From: Candidatus Borrarchaeota archaeon | GTDB lineage: Archaea > Asgardarchaeota > Sifarchaeia > Borrarchaeales > Borrarchaeaceae | Length of the DNA stretch: 22,730 nucleotides | Assembly (NCBI GenBank): GCA_016840645.1 | Contig: JAEORY010000011.1 | Span: 1 to 22,730 of the forward strand | Direction of reading: 5' to 3' | Shown here: positions 1-5,139 of the stretch, piece after piece | Layout: every line of letters starts with the position of its first letter | Numbering within the stretch: position 1 is the stretch's first letter | The notes under the pieces: generated by a model | Databases searched by the model: none | What the model was told of the DNA's origin: nothing | What the model saw: the letters and a program-made list of their open reading frames with translations, nothing else | Position numbers and translations under genes: made by a program

Positions 1-28
1 GAAAAGGCTCGAGTCAGGAGTGTTTCGC

Positions 29-172
29 GTGATGCCGTCGCAAGAAGAGCTAAGCGGACTATCGGATTTCTTCGGCTTTGAAGAAGATATGCTACGAGCC
101 AAAGCGTCAATCTACCTTGAAAAGTTCAAGAGAGCCCCCAAAGCAAAGGAGTACTTCCGTGGTCCAAGTTAG
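29..172 (+). CDS. Small hypothetical protein at the left edge
   Basis: I do not recognise this protein. The reading frame is open from base 2, so it could be the end of a longer gene cut by the window. An AGGAG at 16-20 sits 8 nt before a GTG at 29, with an ATG right after it at 32, so a complete 47-residue protein is equally plausible. The product is mixed acidic and basic, with a helical centre rich in Glu, Lys and Phe and no Cys motif or membrane segment. Its end overlaps the next gene's GTG start by 14 nt, as is usual in this operon. Frame 1 is also open from base 1 to a stop at 79-81 and could be the tail of an upstream gene. Confidence is limited by the truncation. Confidence 0.45.
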   Translation: MMPSQEELSGLSDFFGFEEDMLRAKASIYLEKFKRAPKAKEYFRGPS

Positions 173-344
173 ATGCCTGCAATGTCAGGAAGAAAGGGAT
201 AGCACGTTTGATTTCTATTGGTCAGGAGATAGAAGGCATCCATATTGCAAGGAATGTCAGAAGCGCTACAGCAAGAACTGGGCTGATCGTCATCGCAAGA
301 AAACGTATGCCACCACCTCTGAGGAAAAAAAGCCACATGATTAA
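159..344 (+). CDS. Small CxxC/CxxC zinc-binding protein
   Basis: This 61-residue protein has two cysteine pairs, C6-x2-C9 and C30-x2-C33, followed by a Lys/Arg-rich helix (about residues 34-48). The layout resembles the zinc knuckle of phage HNH or recombination-endonuclease-VII-type proteins, but no HNH catalytic motif is present. It may be a structural or nucleic-acid-binding zinc protein. A TTG at 78 would give a longer protein, but it lacks a ribosome site. The GTG at 159 has AAAGGAG at 145-151 with a 7-nt spacer and keeps both Cys pairs, so I chose it. The gene overlaps the upstream frame by 14 nt and the rusA-like start by 8 nt, suggesting translational coupling. The function is not known. 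Confidence 0.7.
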   Translation: MVQVRCLQCQEERDSTFDFYWSGDRRHPYCKECQKRYSKNWADRHRKKTYATTSEEKKPHD

Positions 345-951
345 GCTAACAATTCCCGGTAATCCTATAGCAAAACAGCGGCCAAGGTTTAGCAAAACAG
401 GCAAGACATACGACAGGCAATCACGTGAAAAGAAGCTTGTGCGATGTCTGATGATGAAAGAGATTGCCGATCAAGGCTATTTAAAGCGCCTACAAGAGCC
501 GATCTCAGTTCATATGACATTTCATACACCTATACCCAATTCGTGGTCTCAGAAGCGAAAAGAGAGCGTTTTAGGAAAATGCAACCCAGCGCGACCGGAT
601 TTGGACAACTATGTGAAGTTTTATTGCGATGTGATGAACGATTTAGTTTATCAAGACGACAACCTGATAACAGAGTTGTGGTGTGAGAAAAAATATTCTG
701 ATAAACCTAAAGTTGTAATTACTATTTTTGAAGAAGGGAATGGCACAATGATAAAAGAACACGCCACCACGGTCAAAGGTGAGATTACGGTTGAAGACCT
801 TGAATATATGGTAAAGAAGGCTAACCGTATCGGCCTTCGAGATCGGGAACTGTTTCGCGTCTTTATGGAAGAAGACTCAGAAGGAAAACATATTTATTTC
901 GAGTGCGACGGAATGGGAAAACTTAAACCTTCTAGGGAAGGTGGGATATAA
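337..951 (+). CDS. rusA: RusA-like Holliday junction resolvase with C-terminal extension
   Basis: The product is 204 residues. The first ~125 match the RusA family of dimeric, Mg-dependent endonucleases that cut four-way junctions in phage replication and recombination. The N-terminal strand and PGNPIAKQRPR segment (residues 7-17) are typical. The catalytic block RPDLDNYVKFYCDVMND (86-102) is followed by QDD (106-108), giving the expected acidic residues D88, D90 and D107/D108. RusA proteins are usually near 120 residues. Here about 80 extra residues follow, with no recognised domain, starting near the internal Met at 750. I start at ATG 337, not at the in-frame TTG 208, because RusA homology begins there. 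The upstream zinc gene overlaps by 8 nt. Resolution of branched DNA before packaging is the likely role. Confidence 0.92.
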   Translation: MIKLTIPGNPIAKQRPRFSKTGKTYDRQSREKKLVRCLMMKEIADQGYLKRLQEPISVHMTFHTPIPNSWSQKRKESVLGKCNPARPDLDNYVKFYCDVMNDLVYQDDNLITELWCEKKYSDKPKVVITIFEEGNGTMIKEHATTVKGEITVEDLEYMVKKANRIGLRDRELFRVFMEEDSEGKHIYFECDGMGKLKPSREGGI

Positions 952-991
952 TTAGCACTTGAAGTGCATAAATGCTAACACGCGAGGAACC

Positions 992-1297
992 ATGGATAAA
1001 GTCTATCAATTAAACGTATTTGGAGTCGTATACCCAGAACATGGGAAGCAAACCTATAAAAGCCTACGACCCATCTACAATCGTTTAGAAAAGTATCGCC
1101 AGCGCATCATGGCGAAATATCAAAAAGTAACACCAGATAAGGAAATGCATAAGCTGCAAGACAGCATTGCATACGGCTACCAGATCGTCGAGATTTGCAC
1201 GCTTGATCGTAAGAACTGGCAAGACTTGTTCACAGAGTCCAAATTCAAGGTAAATAAAAAACAGAGAAGGATAAGAGATTATGAAAATGGAGATTAA
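992..1297 (+). CDS. Hypothetical phage protein, 101 aa
   Basis: I do not recognise this family. The start is ATG 992 behind GAGGAA (984-989). An in-frame TTG at 959 has no ribosome site. The protein is strongly basic and helical: residues about 25-60 are rich in Lys, Arg, Gln and Tyr, and the C-terminus ends in a Lys/Arg-rich tract. A nucleic-acid contact is possible but unproven. There is no Cys cluster, signal peptide or membrane segment. It overlaps the next gene by 17 nt and follows the resolvase gene by 40 nt in the same operon. Confidence 0.8.
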   Translation: MDKVYQLNVFGVVYPEHGKQTYKSLRPIYNRLEKYRQRIMAKYQKVTPDKEMHKLQDSIAYGYQIVEICTLDRKNWQDLFTESKFKVNKKQRRIRDYENGD

Positions 1298-1490
1298 GAT
1301 TACCGGTTGCCCTTACGAAGATCGTCAGGATCTAGCCATTTTTTCGCATGCGCAAGATATGCAGTATGCCATTAGCGAAGCGAGAAACATGATACGACAG
1401 CATCTGAAGAATAACGATGTAAGCGATGCAGAGTGGGAGTTTTTGATGCGCCTACAGGATGAACTTTTCGTCGAGGGCATCGATTGGTAG
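1281..1490 (+). CDS. Small acidic phage protein, 69 aa
   Basis: The start ATG 1281 follows a purine-rich AAGGATAAGAG ribosome site and overlaps the upstream gene by 17 nt. The layout is an N-terminal strand (MKMEIKITGCP), an Ala/Ser/Asp segment, a helix around residues 30-43 (ISEARNMIRQHLK), and a short acidic C-terminal helix ending in Trp. From memory, small phage proteins with this strand-helix layout and an EARNMIR-like helix are common in early regions, and none that I know has an established role. The next gene product has a similar outline, so the two may be distant duplicates. Confidence 0.75.
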   Translation: MKMEIKITGCPYEDRQDLAIFSHAQDMQYAISEARNMIRQHLKNNDVSDAEWEFLMRLQDELFVEGIDW

Positions 1491-1726
1491 CTGAGATTCA
1501 CAGCCTTCAGATGGAAGATGATGACCTATGTATTATTCTTACAATCGGCGGGGATTTCGTAGAAATCTTTTCCGATGATTTTGACCTGGTTATCAAGGAA
1601 GCCGACATGATTATGGATCATATGATCTGTCTTTTGAAGCTTCCAGAACATCAATTTGGCGTGTGGGTGTGGCGCATCAAGCTTAACGGATTAGAGATCC
1701 AAGCAGAGGAGATATTCTGTGACTAA
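1484..1726 (+). CDS. Small acidic phage protein, 80 aa, TTG start
   Basis: The frame starts at TTG 1484, preceded by GAGGG about 7 nt upstream and overlapping the previous stop codon. An ATG at 1511 would give a 71-residue product but has no visible ribosome site. The protein is very acidic (EDDD near residue 11, then Asp/Glu-rich strands) with a helix KEADMIMDHMI like the helix of the preceding product. I do not recognise a functional family. It overlaps the following zinc-ribbon gene by 8 nt. The real start could be either codon. Confidence 0.65.
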   Translation: MVAEIHSLQMEDDDLCIILTIGGDFVEIFSDDFDLVIKEADMIMDHMICLLKLPEHQFGVWVWRIKLNGLEIQAEEIFCD

Positions 1727-1973
1727 TTGGATGAGATGTACAACATGTGGAACCACTGTTCTAGCAAACGAGACAGGAACATGTCACGCGTGCCAGTCAG
1801 GATTTATTAACCCTGGTGAAGATAGTTATCAATACCATCAAATAAAGGAGCGTATCGATGCCATTGAAGAAAGGTTACAGCAAGAAGACGATAAGCGAGA
1901 ACATCAAAACGGAGATGAAAGCGGGAAAGCCAAGGAAACAGGCTGTCGCTATCTCCCTCCAAACTGCTCGTGA
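1719..1973 (+). CDS. Zinc-ribbon protein with a C-terminal coiled-coil segment
   Basis: Starting at GTG 1719 behind GAGGAG, the 84-residue product has a compact zinc ribbon with C7-x2-C10 and C22-x2-C25, then a charged helix (about residues 45-60). The C-terminal third overlaps the smaller gene at 1858-1998 by 116 nt in another frame, and this part is low-complexity and charged. It may be tolerated sequence constrained by the other gene. Such ribbons usually bind nucleic acid or a protein partner. I cannot assign a specific function. The cysteine pairs and ribosome site support reality, while the long overlap lowers certainty about the C-terminus. Confidence 0.62.
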   Translation: MTNWMRCTTCGTTVLANETGTCHACQSGFINPGEDSYQYHQIKERIDAIEERLQQEDDKREHQNGDESGKAKETGCRYLPPNCS

Positions 1974-1998
1974 TGCCAAAAAGAAAAGGAAAAAGTAA
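1858..1998 (+). CDS. Short Lys-rich DUF6496-like phage protein, nested gene
   Basis: This 46-residue gene is short and overlaps a larger frame, so length-based gene calling misses it. It starts at ATG 1858 with AAAGGAG and a 7-nt spacer, and stops at 1996-1998, overlapping the next ATG by one base. The protein reads MPLKKGYSKKTISENIK, then a Gly-Lys-Pro-Arg-Lys-Gln-Ala centre and a Lys-rich end. I recognise this pattern as that of DUF6496-type small phage proteins (SKKxISxNIK, then GKPxKQAVAI). The function of that family is unknown to me. Basic charge suggests nucleic-acid contact. It shares 116 nt with the zinc-ribbon gene in a different frame. Confidence 0.78.
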   Translation: MPLKKGYSKKTISENIKTEMKAGKPRKQAVAISLQTARDAKKKRKK

Positions 1999-2324
1999 TG
2001 ACCTTCTCATGGGCTGACGTATGGGAGTTTTTCTATGACTCGATTGCTTTCCTTGATGAATGCAAATACAAGTCAGTTTCCAAATACCTTTTGGCAGCCT
2101 GGGAAAAAGAGATGGCGCCCAGGGGTATTTTAAAATCAATGTCCCATGAATTGGTCAAGGTGGGCAAGTCAAATCAAATGCATGTTCTAATCCGCCTAAA
2201 TGTTGATGGGCCAAGCGACGTCAGCATCTGGCTTAAAAATCACAAAACCAGATTTGAAGAGCTTAAAAGTCATTTGCATGACTACGAAAAAAAAGCACGG
2301 GAGGCAATGCAAAATGAATCATGA
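1998..2324 (+). CDS. Hypothetical phage protein, 108 aa
   Basis: I do not recognise this protein. It begins at ATG 1998, sharing one base with the previous stop, behind AGGAAAAAG. It has an aromatic N-terminal helix (MTFSWADVWEFFYDS), a middle region with a short strand pair, and a charged C-terminal helix (KTRFEELKSHLHDYEKKAREA) likely to form a coiled coil. No signal peptide, membrane segment or Cys cluster is present. The last 11 nt overlap the next gene. Confidence 0.75.
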   Translation: MTFSWADVWEFFYDSIAFLDECKYKSVSKYLLAAWEKEMAPRGILKSMSHELVKVGKSNQMHVLIRLNVDGPSDVSIWLKNHKTRFEELKSHLHDYEKKAREAMQNES

Positions 2325-2499
2325 ACTTCCTGACACAGAATTCCTTGCCTATTGGTTAGATGACATGATGGATAAAAAAATGCATCTAATGAAGATAGAA
2401 GAAGAAGATGTGACACCACAAATTAAAACTTTAAACAAATGTATAAAGATACTTAAGCAGTATCAAAATATACTAATTACGGAGAATGAAGATGAATAA
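2314..2499 (+). CDS. Small acidic helical phage protein, 61 aa
   Basis: I take ATG 2314 as the start, as GGGAGG at 2299-2304 is well placed. In-frame codons further upstream lie inside the previous gene and have no ribosome site. The product is nearly all helix: an N-terminal acidic segment with DDMMDKKMH and a Leu/Ile/Lys-rich second half consistent with a coiled coil. I do not recognise a family. It overlaps both neighbours by 8-11 nt, so its translation is probably coupled to theirs. Confidence 0.7.
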   Translation: MNHELPDTEFLAYWLDDMMDKKMHLMKIEEEDVTPQIKTLNKCIKILKQYQNILITENEDE

Positions 2500-2623
2500 A
2501 CTTATTTCGTTAGTTGGACTTTCTATGTTATTAACTGGTTGTGCCGGACATGTAAAGGTTGGTTATATCTTGGAAGCTGGTGGAGCTGCTGAATGGATGC
2601 CGGTGGAGGAGTCCAATGCATAG
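2492..2623 (+). CDS. Tiny predicted lipoprotein, 43 aa
   Basis: The gene starts at ATG 2492 behind GGAG (2481-2484) and ends with TAG at 2621-2623, overlapping both neighbours by 8 nt. The product has a textbook lipoprotein signal: N-terminal Lys, a hydrophobic core and lipobox L14-T15-G16-C17, so the mature protein would be about 27 residues anchored at Cys17. Residue +2 is Ala, not Asp, which in enterobacteria favours outer-membrane sorting. The mature part has a Gly/Ala stretch and an acidic end. Phage lipoproteins include Rz1-type spanins and superinfection-exclusion proteins. This one lies in the early operon with no Rz or holin nearby, so exclusion or receptor blocking is one possible role. 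That is inference. Confidence 0.7.
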   Translation: MNKLISLVGLSMLLTGCAGHVKVGYILEAGGAAEWMPVEESNA

Positions 2624-2897
2624 CCCATTTGGAACAAATATAATCTTAGAAAAAGATACCGAAACACACCAATGGGTTGTCATTGCCAGAACGATAAGAA
2701 GTACGGTGGAGGGCAAGCAAACCGAATCTCTTCTCGAGCTTGGAAGGGGTTATAGTTCTGAAGAGGCATATTGCAACGCAATAAAGGACCTTGTGTCAGC
2801 CGTTAGAAATGGCATCTGTGCAGCAGAGCGTGGAGTTGCTGATATGAATTATTATCTAAAAAAATATGAAGACACAGAAAGAAGGGTAATAGAATGA
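2616..2897 (+). CDS. Hypothetical phage protein, 93 aa
   Basis: ATG 2616 has GGAGGAG only a few bases upstream and overlaps the lipoprotein stop by 8 nt. A TTG in frame at 2559 lies inside the lipoprotein gene and I reject it. The product has an N-terminal strand region (NIILEKDTETHQWVVIAR), a loop, and a long helical half with YSSEEAYCNAIKDLVSAVRNGICAAERG, ending in charged residues. I do not recognise the family. It ends in the ATGA overlap of the next gene, so coupling is likely. Confidence 0.75.
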   Translation: MHSPFGTNIILEKDTETHQWVVIARTIRSTVEGKQTESLLELGRGYSSEEAYCNAIKDLVSAVRNGICAAERGVADMNYYLKKYEDTERRVIE

Positions 2898-3136
2898 AAC
2901 AAAGTCCCGAAGCACACGACCCGTTCCTGCAAGATAAGATCGATATGCTCCAGAAGACCCCGGAAGAATACCATCTTCACTACGAGATCGACAAGTTAAA
3001 GGATCATATGGAGCACAACATCCGCATGATTCGTGCTTTGAATCGCGAAGTCGAGAGGAGTTCTAAATGTCTAGAAGCCTTGGAGCTTGCGTTGATGAAT
3101 TTAAAGGAACTTAAAAAGGAGGTTCCTGACAGATGA
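2894..3136 (+). CDS. Coiled-coil hypothetical protein, 80 aa
   Basis: The start overlaps the previous stop as ATGA at 2894-2897, the classical arrangement for translational re-initiation. The product is helical and highly charged. Residues about 28-76 show heptad-like spacing of Leu, Ile and Met (DKLKDHMEHNIRMIRALNRE onwards), so a dimeric coiled coil is likely. There is no recognised domain. It ends in ATGA against the next gene. Confidence 0.75.
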   Translation: MKQSPEAHDPFLQDKIDMLQKTPEEYHLHYEIDKLKDHMEHNIRMIRALNREVERSSKCLEALELALMNLKELKKEVPDR

Positions 3137-3462
3137 TTGAATGCATACGTTTTAAATCACACGTGAAAGGAAGTCTTCAAGGATTTGCTGATTTCTATGT
3201 GGAAAAGTGGGGATGCGAGCTTACAGGATGCTCGCTTTACATGAAGGACGGGAGAAGATGGGTAAACCTTCCATCAAAAGAGTATCAAAACGAACAGGGT
3301 GAAACGAAATACGCACCTGTGATTCGTTTTAGGAAGAAAGAGCATTTCGAAGCATTCGTCAACGCTTGCAAGAAGGCTATTGACGATTATTGCGCTAAGC
3401 AGCCGGTAGAAGAAAAACCCAAGGATCAACCATTTTTCGATGATTCAGACTGTCCTTTCTAA
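3133..3462 (+). CDS. Small beta-rich protein with SSB-like acidic C-terminal tip
   Basis: The product is 109 residues behind a strong AAGGAGG site (3116-3122). The first ~80 residues look like a small beta-barrel or SpoVG-like fold: KGSLQGFADFYVEKWGCEL, then CSLYMKDGRRWVNLPSKEY and a strand with APVIRF. The C-terminal tail is Pro/Lys/Glu-rich and ends FFDDSDCPF (101-109), closely resembling the acidic, Phe-terminated tip by which bacterial SSB proteins recruit partners (DDDIPF in E. coli). From memory, similar phage proteins exist with unproven single-strand-DNA-binding roles. I infer a phage ssDNA-binding or SpoVG-like protein. The family call is moderate; the tip is read directly from the sequence. 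Confidence 0.8.
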   Translation: MIECIRFKSHVKGSLQGFADFYVEKWGCELTGCSLYMKDGRRWVNLPSKEYQNEQGETKYAPVIRFRKKEHFEAFVNACKKAIDDYCAKQPVEEKPKDQPFFDDSDCPF

Positions 3463-3464
3463 CG

Positions 3465-3494
3465 ATTTAGTAAAATTTAGTAAAATTTAGTAGG
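3465..3494 (+). repeat. Three tandem 10-bp AT-rich repeats
   Basis: Three head-to-tail copies of a 10-mer, ATTTAGTAAA, ATTTAGTAAA and ATTTAGTAGG, fill most of the 42-nt gap between two early genes. The last copy changes in its final two bases and merges with the AGGAG ribosome site of the next gene. The period is close to one DNA helical turn, which would place each copy on the same face. Possible roles are iterons for a replication or regulatory protein, or a slippage-generated spacer. No promoter motif stands out in it. Confidence 0.6.
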
Positions 3495-3504
3495 AGATTG
3501 GTAG

Positions 3505-3720
3505 ATGGCAGATAGACAAAAGAGTCACTTTGGAGGTGACGGATACAAAGAGCTTTATCTAAAGCAAGAGCTTGCTAATCGCGATGGAAAGGCCATACGC
3601 AACAAGATATTGGCTAAGCTGAAAGACGAAGAATACGAAAGGAAAAAGAAGTCCCAGAGATCGAGCAAGAATATCGTACCTCGTGGCTCTGGGAAACATC
3701 TAACAGGAGATGATCGATGA
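3505..3720 (+). CDS. Small highly charged hypothetical protein, 71 aa
   Basis: ATG 3505 follows AGGAG with a 9-nt spacer. The product is rich in Lys, Arg and Glu, with a helical middle (KELYLKQELANRDGKAIRN, then LKDEEYERKKK) and a basic, Gly/Ser-containing tail that is probably disordered. Nucleic-acid or protein binding is possible, but I do not recognise a family. It ends in ATGA with the next gene. Confidence 0.75.
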   Translation: MADRQKSHFGGDGYKELYLKQELANRDGKAIRNKILAKLKDEEYERKKKSQRSSKNIVPRGSGKHLTGDDR

Positions 3721-4004
3721 ACCCGTTTTTAATTACATTAACTTATCGCGATGATAAGACGGTTCGGATTCACATGAAAGAAGAGCAGATAGACGACTTT
3801 TTTAAAAAACTAAACGCTGGTGAAGTTTTTATAAATAAAGAGTCGAGCGTTGGCTTTTGGACGTCTGTGGACCAACTGCGTCATATCATTGTACAGCCAA
3901 AACCAGAGGAAGAAATCAATGAGTCTAACGGAGAAGATCCAAAGTGCGATCAGCCAGTACAGGAAGGAAGTGAAGATAATCAGGGAGGAGATGAAACTCC
4001 TTGA
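3717..4004 (+). CDS. Hypothetical protein with acidic tail, 95 aa
   Basis: The start overlaps the preceding stop (ATGA, 3717-3720) behind AGGAG. The first ~60 residues read as a small alpha/beta domain: strands LITLTYRDDKTVRIHM and GFWTSVDQLRHIIVQ around a helix. The remaining third is Glu/Asp/Gly/Asn-rich and looks disordered. That tail is also the stretch shared with the next gene (86 nt overlap, different frame), so it may exist mainly because of that gene. I do not recognise the family. Confidence 0.7.
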   Translation: MNPFLITLTYRDDKTVRIHMKEEQIDDFFKKLNAGEVFINKESSVGFWTSVDQLRHIIVQPKPEEEINESNGEDPKCDQPVQEGSEDNQGGDETP

Positions 4005-4221
4005 AGATCGCGAAAAGGATGCTTTTCAAAGGTTTTTAAACAATTGTGAACACTCGTATGAAGATGTTTTCATCGGAAGATACGTCAACCCCTTCAGGAA
4101 GCCATGGCAAGAGCTAGGAGAAGAAAAACAACTACTAACTCTGGAGAAAACAGAAGAATCGACGCCCAAAAGCGAGGACGGTCTCGATCCAGTGGAAGTA
4201 AACAAGTACAAGCCGGATTAA
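3919..4221 (+). CDS. Hypothetical helical protein, 100 aa
   Basis: ATG 3919 is preceded by GAGGA with a short spacer. Upstream in-frame codons such as TTG 3850 lie deep in the previous gene without a ribosome site. The product begins with a Lys/Glu-rich helix (residues about 1-40), has a middle segment with His, Cys and aromatic residues (NNCEHSYEDVFIGRYVNPF), and a charged tail. The first 86 nt overlap the upstream gene's acidic tail, and the last 118 nt overlap a possible further small frame at 4104-4262. The family is unknown. Confidence 0.7.
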   Translation: MSLTEKIQSAISQYRKEVKIIREEMKLLEDREKDAFQRFLNNCEHSYEDVFIGRYVNPFRKPWQELGEEKQLLTLEKTEESTPKSEDGLDPVEVNKYKPD

Positions 4222-4262
4222 AAGGTTCAGTGCGAGAGGACCACAGGCAGAAAAGGAGATAA
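4104..4262 (+). CDS. Possible small Arg-rich protein in an overlapping frame, 52 aa
   Basis: A reading frame from ATG 4104 to TAA 4260-4262 would encode a 52-residue protein that is about one third Arg/Lys, starting MARARRRKTTTNSG. An AGGA lies close upstream, with a spacer of about 4 nt. Its first two thirds overlap the upstream gene in another frame, and its end fills the otherwise unexplained 54-nt gap before the P63C gene. In an operon where nearly every gene touches the next, that fit is suggestive. No family is recognised and Arg-rich frames can arise by chance, so this is tentative. Confidence 0.4.
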   Translation: MARARRRKTTTNSGENRRIDAQKRGRSRSSGSKQVQAGLKGSVREDHRQKRR

Positions 4263-4275
4263 GGAGTCAAACTAC

Positions 4276-5139
4276 ATGCAGATACAAGAAGCCACGAACC
4301 ACGCGGGTACACTCGCGATTGGCGACTTAGAATTGGAAATCACCATACTGAAAGATGGAACACCTGTCATTTCTTACGGAAGTGCAGAGAAGTTTTTCGG
4401 TTTGAACGCACAGAAAGGGAAGTTTTTTCCCCAATTAACCGGTCAACTAAAAGAAGTGATCGGACAACCACTAAAATGGCAGATTCCTGGAAACAAACGC
4501 GTTTATTCAGGGTTTGAAGCAGATGTTTTGTATGATTTTGCGGAAAAAATCATCGTAATGTCTAAGTTTGAAGAAAAGGAGCTTTCTCCTGCTAAACAAC
4601 AAATCGTCAACCAATGCTGGTCTCTTGTGCGGGCTTTCGGTAAAGCTGGTGTACGCGCTGTTTGTTACGATGCGGCAGGTTATTTGCAAGAGATCAAACG
4701 CGATGCTATCGTGGAATATTTTAACCGCTTCCTTAGCGATTATCTTAGACCCCATGAAAAGCGATTTGCAGGTGATATGTGGCCAGACATATACCATGTA
4801 TATGGCAAGAAGATACCCAAGGATCGCCCGATGCATGAGGGTGCGTGGTTATCCAAATTTATCGATACCTACATCTATAAAGTGCTCCCTGACGAAGTGA
4901 TGCAAGAGATTCGTAATCGCAATCCTTACGTCAAAGGAAGATATCGCAAGCATAAAAACCATCAGTTTTTATCCGGTGATGTGGGTGACCCTGCATTAAT
5001 GGCTGTTATTGCCCAGGTGCGTACGCTGCTTAAGATCACGCCTCCTGGAATGCCTGAGAAGTTCAAAGAGCTTCATCGTAAGGCTTTCCCGAAGAATTCT
5101 GGGCAAATGGAATTTCATCTAGGAGTGTCAGAGATATGA
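4276..5139 (+). CDS. P63C-domain protein
   Basis: The product is 287 residues. The C-terminal half (about 135-275) carries the P63C domain found in phage and mobile-element proteins. Landmarks are a helix ending in FNRFLSDYLRPHEKRF, then DMWPDIYHVYGKK, a YKVLPDEVMQEIRNRNP segment, RYRKHKNHQFL, and a terminal FKELHRKAFPK. The N-terminal half has a beta-rich segment followed by a helical region. P63C has no established activity that I know, and its proteins often sit beside regulators or anti-repressor-like genes. ATG 4276 follows GGAG at 4263-4266. It overlaps the ParB-like gene by ATGA, so the two are probably made together just before the packaging genes. Confidence 0.9.
   Translation: MQIQEATNHAGTLAIGDLELEITILKDGTPVISYGSAEKFFGLNAQKGKFFPQLTGQLKEVIGQPLKWQIPGNKRVYSGFEADVLYDFAEKIIVMSKFEEKELSPAKQQIVNQCWSLVRAFGKAGVRAVCYDAAGYLQEIKRDAIVEYFNRFLSDYLRPHEKRFAGDMWPDIYHVYGKKIPKDRPMHEGAWLSKFIDTYIYKVLPDEVMQEIRNRNPYVKGRYRKHKNHQFLSGDVGDPALMAVIAQVRTLLKITPPGMPEKFKELHRKAFPKNSGQMEFHLGVSEI

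Noticed and set aside
1..81. Frame-1 tail of an upstream gene
   Set aside because: It is open to the window edge and basic, but too short to judge. I mention it only under the first feature.
78..158. Longer zinc protein starting at TTG 78
   Set aside because: No ribosome site precedes TTG 78, while GTG 159 has AAAGGAG at good spacing and keeps all four cysteines.
208..336. RusA-like protein extended upstream to TTG 208
   Set aside because: The extra residues are the out-of-frame reading of the zinc gene, and RusA homology begins at ATG 337.
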